A stretch of DNA of 44,308 nucleotides, from assembly GCA_023266355.1 (NCBI GenBank), contig JAHFQM010000013.1, positions 1-44,308 of the forward strand, in the 5' to 3' direction. This document shows positions 1 to 6,749 of this stretch, piece after piece. How positions within the stretch are numbered: position 1 is the first letter of the stretch; every line of letters starts with the position of its first letter. Below the pieces are notes generated by a model. That model did no database searches and was not told where the DNA came from. It saw only the letters and a list, made by a program, of their open reading frames with translations. Origin of the DNA: Aquabacterium sp. (lineage in GTDB: Bacteria; Pseudomonadota; Gammaproteobacteria; Burkholderiales; Burkholderiaceae_C). The translations under genes were made by a program, and so were the position numbers.

Positions 1-108
1 CGCCTCCGGGTGTTCACGCCGCACGTCGTTTTCGGTGTAGGCGATCCTGGTGGTGGTCCACACGCCGCCCCACTTGATGCGCCAGAGCCATTTCTCGACT
101 TTCTTCAT
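1..108 (-). CDS. small phage protein, 3'-truncated by the window edge
   Basis: Reading leftward from an ATG at 106-108, the minus strand stays open to the window edge and gives 36 residues beginning MKKVEKWLWRIKWGGVW and including ENDVRREHPEA. The W-rich start and the REHPEA ending resemble short uncharacterised phage proteins I recall from proteobacterial siphoviruses, but I cannot name a family. It is divergent from the packaging operon; the 70-bp gap between them (109-178) should hold the promoters for both, though I see no convincing -35/-10 pair there. The C-terminus lies outside the window. Confidence 0.55.
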   Translation of the reverse strand, partial: MKKVEKWLWRIKWGGVWTTTRIAYTENDVRREHPEA

Positions 109-178
109 GGTCGCCAGGGTAACGCGGTCACCGCTTTGCCGGGTTTTTTTGCACAACAGTAGTCCGCATGATCGGGCC

Positions 179-1132
179 ATGCCCTCCAAGGATTGGTCAG
201 AGCAGCTTCGTCACGTCAGCTTCCGCTGCGGGGCGTGCAAGCACGCGTGGCAGGCGGAACCGGATTTGGTGGACGACGATCCACAGACTGATTTCCACCC
301 TCATCGTTATTTCGGGCACTGCCCGAAGTGCAAGGCGCAGAACCAGCCCCAGGCGGGCTGGGAGCGCGCACTCATGGCCGCCCACCAGGCTGCTACCGGG
401 CCCATTACGCCTGAGGGCAAGGCGGCGTCGGCAGGCAACCTGGTGGGCCATCCAACGCCCGAGGAGGCGCGGCTGACACGCTTCAATGCCATGAAGCACG
501 GGATGAACGCCCGGGTGGCGCAGTACTTCCCGCCGAAGCCCGGGAAATACGCCTTCTGTGGGCAGTGCGACGTGGACCGCACCTGGTGCGCCGAGCAGCC
601 GGCCTGCGCGAAGCAGACCGAGCTGTTCATGCTGCACCACGCGGCGGTGGACCAGCGCAACCCGAAGCACCTGGCCGCGATCCACGCCGACATCCTGGCG
701 GCCGTCACGGCGGCGCTGCAGCTGTGCCTGCAGGCAGTGCTGGGCGAGGGGGTGCTGATCAAGCAGCCGCGGGTGGAGATGGATCGCGAGGGCAACCCGG
801 TGACCTTGACTTACCTGCAGGCGGACGGCACCAAGGGCTACATCTACGACTACCAGGCCAACCCGGCGTTCAAGCCGATCACGGACCTGATCTCGCGGCT
901 GGGGCTGTCGATGGGCGAGCTGGGGCTGACGGTGAAGGCGAGCGAGGAGGATGATCCGGCCGGCGCCGGCAACCTGGGCCTGGGCTCGGCGCCGCGCGAG
1001 AGCCTGGAGGACTTCAACCGGCGGCTGCTCGCCACCATGGACGCCATGCGCGACAAGCTGGGGCGCGCGGCGACCAATCTGCGCAAGGACCCGGTGCTGA
1101 TCGAGCACGAGGCGCAAGGGGACGGCGCGTGA
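179..1132 (+). CDS. putative terminase small subunit-like protein with N-terminal zinc ribbon
   Basis: This 317-residue protein lies directly upstream of the large terminase, the usual place for the small subunit that recognises phage DNA and loads it on TerL. The N-terminus has two CxxC pairs (FRCGACKHAW and FGHCPKCKA), a zinc-ribbon arrangement. A conserved-looking block (TPEGKAASAGNLVGHPTPEE, then NAMKHGMNA) follows. A second Cys cluster (CGQCDVDRTWCAEQPAC) gives more possible metal ligands. The frame is open further upstream from position 50, but the ATG at 179 starts where the protein becomes ordinary; the extension would overlap the divergent gene and reads like non-coding sequence. The terminase assignment rests on position plus the nucleic-acid-binding look, not on a recognised family, so 'zinc-binding packaging-region protein' is the safe reading. 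Confidence 0.6.
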   Translation: MPSKDWSEQLRHVSFRCGACKHAWQAEPDLVDDDPQTDFHPHRYFGHCPKCKAQNQPQAGWERALMAAHQAATGPITPEGKAASAGNLVGHPTPEEARLTRFNAMKHGMNARVAQYFPPKPGKYAFCGQCDVDRTWCAEQPACAKQTELFMLHHAAVDQRNPKHLAAIHADILAAVTAALQLCLQAVLGEGVLIKQPRVEMDREGNPVTLTYLQADGTKGYIYDYQANPAFKPITDLISRLGLSMGELGLTVKASEEDDPAGAGNLGLGSAPRESLEDFNRRLLATMDAMRDKLGRAATNLRKDPVLIEHEAQGDGA

Positions 1133-1134
1133 GC

Positions 1135-1278
1135 ATGCTGGAGGCGATCATCGTGGCGCTTGTGGTGGTGGTGGTGGATGGGCCCGTCCGGGCACGCTGG
1201 CCGAACGTGGGGGAGGCCGCCTTTGTCGCGCTTGCCGGGTTGTTTGTGGCTCACCTGCTACGGGTGATGTGGCCATGA
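1135..1278 (+). CDS. small hydrophobic protein between terminase genes
   Basis: A 47-codon frame starting ATG CTG GAG GCG encodes a very hydrophobic peptide with two probable membrane segments (AIIVALVVVVV and a C-terminal stretch around FVALAGLFVAHLL) separated by a short charged loop. A GTG six bases upstream, overlapping the previous stop, is an alternative start. Its stop overlaps the ATG of the large terminase (ATGA), so it is translationally coupled on both sides. I do not recognise it. Small membrane peptides in packaging operons are common, but none has a role I can transfer to this one. Confidence 0.5.
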   Translation: MLEAIIVALVVVVVDGPVRARWPNVGEAAFVALAGLFVAHLLRVMWP

Positions 1279-2930
1279 GGTCCTCGGCCGCGCAGCGCGC
1301 CAAGAGCAGCATCGTCGCGGAGCGCGAGATCATGCGCTTCGCGCTGCCGGATCCTGCGACAGGCCTGCGGCCGCACGCCCTCTGGCACAAGCACGTGCAC
1401 AACGTGGAGCTCGATCCGCTGCAGTGCCTGAAGATGGCCGAGATGGACGAGCACCCGAACACGTCCGACTTCAGCAGCCGGCGCACCGGCAAGACGGCCG
1501 TGAAGGAAATGCACAACCTGGAGGAGCTGGCCACGGAGAGCGATCAGGAGTGCGGCATCGTGGCGCCGCGGATGCAGCAGTCGCTCAATAACCTGGGCTA
1601 CATGACGGACGCGATCAAGCGCAGCGACATGCTGCGGGCGTTCATCCTGTACGAGCAGGGCCGCCCGCAACTGAAGGACACGGGCTTTCAGTTCGTGAAC
1701 AAGAGCAAGGCCGGCGCGTACGGGATCATGAGCCAGATCGACGGCGACTCGATCACCATCGCCAGCCTCGAGGAGGTGGACGACATGCCGCAGGACCGGC
1801 TGCTGTCTCGCTTTTTGCCGATGCTGGGCGCCGCGCGCCGGCTGGGTGCGGACAACCGCGCGCGCAAGTTCAAGCCGCGGATCCGCATCACGGGCGTGTT
1901 CAAGGGCGCCGACACGCTGCAGCGGCTGCTGGCCACCGGCGAGTACCACATCCTGCCGGCGGTGGACGTGCACACCGGCGTGGAGCTGGGCCTGCTGGAC
2001 GCGGCCTGGGCCGAGAGCATGCGGCTGCAGCTGCCGCCGGCGGAGTACCTGCGGCAGTTCCTGTGCAAAAACGTCGCAGCGCGCAACTGGGTGTGGGAAA
2101 GCCACATCAAGCGCGCCGGCGCGCTGGGCCTGCAGGCCGGCCTGGAGCGCGCGGGCCCGGTGCCTGGCCAGCGCTACAAACGCCGCGGGTTGATCTCCTT
2201 CGGCTACGACCACACCGGCCACGGCGAGAAGCCGGAGGCCTCGCGCAGCGCGCTGGTGGTGTGCGAGCAGATGGGCAACTGGCTGACCTTTCCGTTCGTG
2301 AAGGTGTGGCCGCCCGGCGAGAGCGATTCGGCCCTGGCTGCCGACCTGGTGGCGCTGTGGGAGTACTTCCGGCCCGACTACGCGATCGGCGACGCCTACG
2401 GGGTGGGCATGCTCACGGCCTTGAACGACACGCTGTACCGGCAGGGGCTGACGCACATCAACCGCGAGACGGTGAACGACGGCCAGAGCAACGCCACCAG
2501 CTGGAGCGAGTGGGCGTTCGCGCCGATCCGCTTCGATGGGATGACCAAGCACGTCATGGCCAGCGCGGTGCGGGAAATCTTTCACCACAACCGGGCGGCC
2601 TATCCGTTCGTGGACACGATGGACGAGCGCGAGCCAGCCGAATGGCTGGCGTTCGTGCGCCAGGTGGGCAACATCAAGGCCACGCCCACGCAGGCCAGCT
2701 ACACCAGCTTCAAGATGGCCGACGAGAAAACCGGCGACGACATGTTCGACGCCTGCTGCGCGGCCGTGTATGCGCTGATCACCCGCGGCCTGGCCGACGC
2801 GCCCAGCACCATCAGCACCCGCCGCGTCAGCCGCGAGAGCCTGCTGCTGCCGGGCGGCGGCGTGGCCGGCCTGATCCGCGCGATCGGCCTGCAGGCGGCC
2901 AACGATCTGCTATGGAGGATGAGAGCATGA
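1275..2930 (+). CDS. terminase large subunit (TerL)
   Basis: This 551-residue ATPase/nuclease pumps DNA into the prohead and cuts concatemers. An atypical Walker A (SSRRTGKT, about residues 67-74) is followed by a Walker B-like hydrophobic strand ending in acidic residues (SITIASLEEVDD, about 159-170). The C-terminal nuclease half shows the expected spaced acidic positions: GYDHTGHGEK, then DYAIGDAYGVG, then EKTGDDMFDA near the end. Length and motif order fit TerL. I chose ATG 1275 because it overlaps the preceding stop; an in-frame GTG at 1269 would add two residues. The stop overlaps the portal start, as usual for coupled packaging genes. Confidence is high for the family; the packaging mode (cos or pac) cannot be read from sequence alone. 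Confidence 0.9.
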   Translation: MRSSAAQRAKSSIVAEREIMRFALPDPATGLRPHALWHKHVHNVELDPLQCLKMAEMDEHPNTSDFSSRRTGKTAVKEMHNLEELATESDQECGIVAPRMQQSLNNLGYMTDAIKRSDMLRAFILYEQGRPQLKDTGFQFVNKSKAGAYGIMSQIDGDSITIASLEEVDDMPQDRLLSRFLPMLGAARRLGADNRARKFKPRIRITGVFKGADTLQRLLATGEYHILPAVDVHTGVELGLLDAAWAESMRLQLPPAEYLRQFLCKNVAARNWVWESHIKRAGALGLQAGLERAGPVPGQRYKRRGLISFGYDHTGHGEKPEASRSALVVCEQMGNWLTFPFVKVWPPGESDSALAADLVALWEYFRPDYAIGDAYGVGMLTALNDTLYRQGLTHINRETVNDGQSNATSWSEWAFAPIRFDGMTKHVMASAVREIFHHNRAAYPFVDTMDEREPAEWLAFVRQVGNIKATPTQASYTSFKMADEKTGDDMFDACCAAVYALITRGLADAPSTISTRRVSRESLLLPGGGVAGLIRAIGLQAANDLLWRMRA

Positions 2931-4330
2931 AACTCGCGACGGCCATGGCCGGCATCAAGACAGGATTGCAGTCGATGTGGGCGGCCTGGAACCCGGCGGC
3001 GTCGGGCAGCCTGCCCGGAGAAAAGGGCGATCGCCTGGCCAGCGACGACGCGCTGAAACGCCTGTACGCCACGCTGTGGATCGACCACGAGCGGCGGGCC
3101 AAGATCCAGCTGATGCGGCAGATGGACACCGAGGACGGGCGCGTGAAGCAGATCCACTCGCGCCTGGCGCGCGACTGCATCCGCGGCGGCCTGGTGCTGC
3201 AGGTGAACGAGAAGGCCAGCAGCGAGACGCTGAAGGGCGAGTGGTCCGCCTTCATGGGGCGGCTGCAGCTGGACCGGCGCGAGAAGCTCAAGAGCGATGC
3301 GCGCGGCCTGGTCATGGAGGGCAACCTGCCGCTGCAGCTGGTCTACGCGGACAACATGGACGTGGTGGCCGCGGTGCGCATGCCCAGCGACACGATCGTG
3401 GCGATCACCGACATGGGCGGGCGTTTCAAGGACCCGGCGCGCGCCTACGAGCAGCGCGACGTGCTGACCGGCCGCACGATCGGCACCTGGGGCGCCTGGC
3501 AAATGGCGCTGTCGCGCCTGGATCCGGACAACTTCGACGACATGGGCGCGATGGGCAGGCCCTTCCTGGATGCCTGCGCCGTGAAGTGGCGTCAGCTGGT
3601 GATGACCGAGGAAGACCTGGTGATCCGCCGGCGGATGCGCGCGCCGCTGCGGCTGGCGCACGTACTCGAGGGGGCCGACGAGCCGACGCTGACCGCGTAT
3701 CGCAAGGACACGGAGGCGGGGCAGGGCCAGATCACCACCGACTTCTATCTGAACCGCAAGGGCGGCGTGACAGCCGTGCAGGGCGATTCCACGCTGGGCG
3801 ACATCGGCGACGTGACGCACCTGCTGGACACGTTCTATGCCGGCAGCCCGGCGCCCAAGGGCCTGTTCGGCTACACCGGCAACCTGCAGCGCGACATCCT
3901 GGAGGACCTGAAACGCGACTATTACGACGAGGTCGACGGCCTGCAGGACGCGGTGGCCAGCGGGTACGAGCTGGCGTTCCGGATGCACCTGCTGTTCAAG
4001 GGCGTCGATCCGGCGCCGGGCGAGTTCACGCTGCGGTTCGCGCAGCGGCGCACCGACACGCCCAACCAGGTGGCCGACCTGGCGCTGAAGTACGTGGCCC
4101 TGGGCCTGCCCGACGACATGATCTTTTCCGACATGGGGCTGGATCCGGACTATGTGCGGGCGAAGCGGATCGAGCAGGCCGAGCGGAAGGACCCGTACCC
4201 GCCGACCGGCGGCGCGCCTGCAGGCGGCGCCGGCGCGAAGGTGAGCATCACGCCGGGGAACGCGCGCAAGGGCGAGAGCGGCACGACGATCAGCAACCCG
4301 GGCGGGAATGGCGGAAGGGGGAGGGGCTGA
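2927..4330 (+). CDS. portal protein
   Basis: This 467-residue protein follows TerL with a 4-base overlap (ATGA) and a GGAGG Shine-Dalgarno at 2914-2918. It should form the dodecameric ring at the capsid vertex through which DNA passes. Features that fit a portal are the early segment RVKQIHSRLARDCIRGG, the middle DTFYAGSPAPKGLFGYTG block, and the helical segment DILEDLKRDYYDEVDGLQ that resembles portal stem helices. The last roughly 45 residues are Gly/Ser/Pro-rich and probably disordered. An upstream in-frame ATG at 2912 would place the ribosome site inside the gene, so 2927 is preferred. Order (TerL, portal, head morphogenesis) supports the call strongly. Confidence 0.85.
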   Translation: MKLATAMAGIKTGLQSMWAAWNPAASGSLPGEKGDRLASDDALKRLYATLWIDHERRAKIQLMRQMDTEDGRVKQIHSRLARDCIRGGLVLQVNEKASSETLKGEWSAFMGRLQLDRREKLKSDARGLVMEGNLPLQLVYADNMDVVAAVRMPSDTIVAITDMGGRFKDPARAYEQRDVLTGRTIGTWGAWQMALSRLDPDNFDDMGAMGRPFLDACAVKWRQLVMTEEDLVIRRRMRAPLRLAHVLEGADEPTLTAYRKDTEAGQGQITTDFYLNRKGGVTAVQGDSTLGDIGDVTHLLDTFYAGSPAPKGLFGYTGNLQRDILEDLKRDYYDEVDGLQDAVASGYELAFRMHLLFKGVDPAPGEFTLRFAQRRTDTPNQVADLALKYVALGLPDDMIFSDMGLDPDYVRAKRIEQAERKDPYPPTGGAPAGGAGAKVSITPGNARKGESGTTISNPGGNGGRGRG

Positions 4331-4332
4331 AC

Positions 4333-4539
4333 ATGTGGTGCAGCTATTGCGGGTCACGCAGCCACACGAAAGCGCTTTGCCCGAAAACGGCGGCTGGCAG
4401 CTCCGCCAGGGCGCGGCTGCGGTGCAGTTACTGCGGGAGCCGCGAGCATGAGGTCCAGGCCTGCCCCAAGACGTACTCCGGCAATGCTGCTCGGGCTTGG
4501 TATCCGGATCGCGTAGCCGACCACTTCAAGCCGGACTGA
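4333..4539 (+). CDS. tandem CCHC zinc-knuckle protein
   Basis: This 68-residue protein starts two bases after the portal stop. It carries two near-identical CCHC zinc knuckles, CSYCGSRSHTKALC and CSYCGSREHEVQAC, each fitting C-x2-C-x4-H-x4-C exactly and each followed by PKT. The repeat looks like an internal duplication. CCHC knuckles of this type bind single-stranded nucleic acid or act as protein contacts in retroviral nucleocapsids and eukaryotic RNA-binding proteins. The protein ends in a short basic/aromatic tail (PDRVADHFKPD). Its place between portal and head morphogenesis genes suggests a role in packaging or assembly, but that is inference. Confidence 0.75.
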   Translation: MWCSYCGSRSHTKALCPKTAAGSSARARLRCSYCGSREHEVQACPKTYSGNAARAWYPDRVADHFKPD

Positions 4540-4544
4540 CGGCG

Positions 4545-5633
4545 ATGAAGCAGTCCGCCGCCATCAAGCGCGCCACCCAGCAGGCGCGCAACGCCATGAA
4601 GGCGCTCGATTCGCAGACCGTGGAGCAGCTGCTGCAGATCTACCACCGGGCGGCCGACCAGGTGCGCGCACAGATCTACGCGGCCGCCGACGCCGGCGAC
4701 CTGGTGCCGCAGTACCGACTGCGGGCCCTGCTGGCGGCGATCGACGACATCGTCGAGCGGCTGGGCGTCGAGCGCGATGCGCTGATGCAGGCACGCATCG
4801 GCGAGGCGGCGGCGCTGGGCGTACGGCCGTTCACCGCCGAGGGCGCGCTGGCCGTGGGGGGCGCCCAGGCGGTGCTCGAGGGCGGTACCGCGGCGCGCAT
4901 CAGCGAGGCGGCGGTGGAGTTCGTGACGCGCGTGAAGCAGGGCGACGGCCTGGACTTGTCGGAGCGGGTGTGGCGGCTGAACCAGGGCGCCAAGGAGGCG
5001 CTGCAGCGCGCCGTGGCCAGCGCGGTGATCCGCGGCAACAGCGCCACCCGGGCGGCGCAGGACCTGATCCTGAAAGGCCAGGCGATTCCGGGCGACATGG
5101 CGCAGCTGGCCAAGGGCGGCCAGGCCGGGCACCTGGTGCGCGCGGCCGATCTGCTGACCAGCCGCGACGGCGGCGAGGCGTGGAAGGCCGAGCGGGTGTT
5201 TCGCACCGAGATCAACCGGGCGCACGGCGAGGCCTTCATGGCCGGGGCGATCAAGACGCCGGGGTTCGCCGGCATTCGCTTCCTGCTGTCGCCGATGCAC
5301 CCCGAGCCGGACATCTGCGACCTGCTGGCCGCGCAGAACATCCACGGGCTGGGTGCGGGCGTGTACCCGACGCGCGAGCTCACGCCCTGGCCGGCGCACC
5401 CGAACACGCTGTCGTTCCTGGAGATCGTGTTCGCCGACGAGATCTCGGATGCCGATCGCGCCGGCAAGGAGACCGAGCTGGCCGCGCTGGCCAGGCTGGC
5501 GCCGGAGATCCGCGCCGGGGCGCTTGGCGCGACCAAGGCGCAGTACTTCGACCGGGGGCTGCTGACGCGCGGAATGATCCGATCGAACCTGTCGGCGGTG
5601 GAAGATCGGCTTACGCGGCAGGGGAAGATCTGA
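4545..5633 (+). CDS. phage head morphogenesis protein (SPP1 gp7 / Mu gpF-like)
   Basis: This 362-residue protein has a long helical N-terminus and, in the last third, the hallmark segment of minor head proteins: RVFRTEINRAHGEAFMAG followed by HPEPDICDLLA and HPNTLSFLEI. In SPP1 and Mu this family is packaged in the prohead near the portal and may help DNA exit. The ATG at 4545 is chosen because it follows the zinc-knuckle stop by five bases; the longer reading would overlap that gene. The stop overlaps the next start (TGATG). The Cys/His residues around HPEPDICD match the conserved metal-like cluster in this family. Confidence 0.8.
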   Translation: MKQSAAIKRATQQARNAMKALDSQTVEQLLQIYHRAADQVRAQIYAAADAGDLVPQYRLRALLAAIDDIVERLGVERDALMQARIGEAAALGVRPFTAEGALAVGGAQAVLEGGTAARISEAAVEFVTRVKQGDGLDLSERVWRLNQGAKEALQRAVASAVIRGNSATRAAQDLILKGQAIPGDMAQLAKGGQAGHLVRAADLLTSRDGGEAWKAERVFRTEINRAHGEAFMAGAIKTPGFAGIRFLLSPMHPEPDICDLLAAQNIHGLGAGVYPTRELTPWPAHPNTLSFLEIVFADEISDADRAGKETELAALARLAPEIRAGALGATKAQYFDRGLLTRGMIRSNLSAVEDRLTRQGKI

Positions 5634-5995
5634 TGGCCTACGGCAGCTTCAGCGACCGGGTGGAGGACTTCCGCTACATCGAGCAGCACGAAGGCGTGCT
5701 GCAGCTGCTGATGGACCGGCCGCTGCTGCGCTATGCGGGGCTGTGGTGTCCGCAGGTGGTGAGTCGGATCGACGAATGGCCCGAGAACGACAGCTGGGAA
5801 GCGCTATGGGCCTGCGTGCGGGTGGATCACAAGGCGCTGGCCGACTTGGCCGACGAGCCCGAAGGCCGCGCGGCGTTCCAGATCGCGCGGCTGCGTACGC
5901 TGAAGCTGATCTACCCGGACGGCACCCGGGCGGCGATGGCCAACCTGGCGATCAAGAAGTTCATGGTGGCGCAGCTGGGGACGCCCAGCGAGTGA
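5633..5995 (+). CDS. hypothetical protein, head region
   Basis: This 120-residue protein is coupled to the head morphogenesis gene by a one-base overlap. It is mixed acidic, with several Trp residues (LWCPQVVSRIDEWPENDSWEALWACV) spread over the first two thirds. I see no known motif, signal peptide or membrane segment. A small helical adaptor or assembly factor is possible from position; I do not recognise the family. Confidence 0.65.
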   Translation: MAYGSFSDRVEDFRYIEQHEGVLQLLMDRPLLRYAGLWCPQVVSRIDEWPENDSWEALWACVRVDHKALADLADEPEGRAAFQIARLRTLKLIYPDGTRAAMANLAIKKFMVAQLGTPSE

Positions 5996-6023
5996 TCCGC
6001 CGTTCGGGGCCCGCGGGGCCTGG

Positions 6024-6299
6024 TCAGCTCACCACGACGCGGGCGCCATCCGGCAGGGCCATCTGGGCGGCGGCCAGCAGCTCGAGCACCTCTTCGATCT
6101 TCATGCCGGGCGTGATCGCCAGGCGCAGCACGACGCAATCCTTTTCGAACTGGGCCGAACCGAAGGACGCCTGCAGGCGGTGGGCGATTTCGGCCGTCAT
6201 GGTGCGGCCGTTTTCGCGGGCCGCTTCGGCCAATTGATCGCGCATTCCATGGGGCAGGCGAACGAGGAACTTGTCTGAGAATCGGGTGGTGGAGGACAT
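6024..6299 (-). CDS. Arc/Mnt-type ribbon-helix-helix repressor
   Basis: This 91-residue minus-strand protein has a ribbon-helix-helix fold at its N-terminus: a short strand (DKFLVRLPHGM) with alternating residues for base contacts, then a helix, the Arc/Mnt turn ENGRTMTAEI, and a second helix ending HRLQAS. P22 Arc and Mnt share the NGR(S/T)-x-x-(S/A)E pattern. The C-terminal half (about residues 50-91) may mediate oligomerisation. It sits alone on the minus strand inside the head operon, divergent from the gene at 6386. A 31-bp near-perfect palindrome in the gap between them is the obvious operator. I see no strong ribosome site before the ATG. It probably represses the divergent gene and itself. 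Confidence 0.8.
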   Translation of the reverse strand: MSSTTRFSDKFLVRLPHGMRDQLAEAARENGRTMTAEIAHRLQASFGSAQFEKDCVVLRLAITPGMKIEEVLELLAAAQMALPDGARVVVS

Positions 6300-6312
6300 C
6301 GGCCGAGCTTGC

Positions 6313-6342
6313 TTGCGAGCTGAGGCACGATGCCACTACATT
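6313..6342 (+). promoter_or_regulatory. candidate promoter for the gene at 6386
   Basis: A weak -35-like TTGCGA (6313-6318) and -10-like TACATT (6337-6342) are separated by 18 bp. They lie immediately upstream of, and touch, the palindrome at 6341-6371, so a bound repressor would block initiation. The match to consensus is moderate at both boxes. Confidence 0.35.
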
Positions 6343-6371
6343 GGTTGTGCGGCACCGTGCCGCATAACCAA
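6341..6371. promoter_or_regulatory. 31-bp palindromic operator between divergent genes
   Basis: The left arm TTGGTTGTGCGGCAC and right arm GTGCCGCATAACCAA flank a central C. Fourteen of fifteen positions pair, and the inner 17 bp is a perfect palindrome. It lies between the minus-strand Arc/Mnt-like gene and the GTG start at 6386, just after a candidate promoter. RHH proteins bind as dimers of dimers to such symmetric sites, so this is the likely operator of the 6024-6299 product. Confidence 0.65.
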
Positions 6372-6385
6372 GACAGGAGTTCACA

Positions 6386-6646
6386 GTGAGGAGCGAAGTA
6401 GAAGACGAAAGGCCGCAGGGCGGTTGGGAAAAGGTGAGCGCGGAGCTGCGCGAGTTCATTCAGGCCACCCTCCCCGACGCAGTAGCAGCGCACGAATGCG
6501 TGCATGGCCTGACGCAGATGTTGACGGGATGTGCGCGAAGCTACCCTCTGAGCGCCGGCGGCGTGTTGGCGCTGCTGGTGCCGGTAGAAGCCTATCTGGA
6601 GAACGTGGTGGACGGCATGAACGTCCAGGCGCGTAGCACTGGATAG
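6386..6646 (+). CDS. hypothetical protein divergent from RHH repressor
   Basis: This 86-residue protein starts at GTG, preceded by AGGAG at 6375-6379. The N-terminal third is charged; the middle (HECVHGLTQMLTGCARSYPL) contains His and two Cys, and SAGGVLALLVPVEAYLENVV is a helix-like hydrophobic segment. No family is recognised. With the divergent repressor and shared operator it forms a self-contained regulated pair inserted between head genes, as morons do; the repressor probably keeps it off. The function is unknown. Confidence 0.6.
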   Translation: MRSEVEDERPQGGWEKVSAELREFIQATLPDAVAAHECVHGLTQMLTGCARSYPLSAGGVLALLVPVEAYLENVVDGMNVQARSTG

Positions 6647-6678
6647 ACCGGCGCCGTCTCCCACGGGGTTCTCTCATT

Positions 6679-6709
6679 TTGCCCCCTAGAACTGCACAAG
6701 AAATAGATA
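6679..6709 (+). promoter_or_regulatory. weak candidate promoter before the capsid gene
   Basis: In the 103-bp gap before the capsid gene, TTGCCC (6679-6684) lies 17-19 bp from the AT-rich AATAGATA (6702-6709). This could let capsid transcription restart past the repressor island. It is a weak match and could be chance. Confidence 0.25.
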
Positions 6710-6721
6710 GACAGTCCCTGC

Positions 6722-6737
6722 TGAGCTAGGAGGCTCA
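6722..6737 (+). promoter_or_regulatory. small hairpin presenting a Shine-Dalgarno in its loop
   Basis: TGAGC (6722-6726) and GCTCA (6733-6737) form a 5-bp stem whose loop and 3' edge hold AGGAGG (6728-6733). The GTG start of the capsid fusion is 16 bases further on, with GGGGG at 6739-6743 nearer to it. The hairpin could tune ribosome access, but it is short and may be incidental. Confidence 0.3.
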
Positions 6738-6749
6738 CGGGGGACTCGA

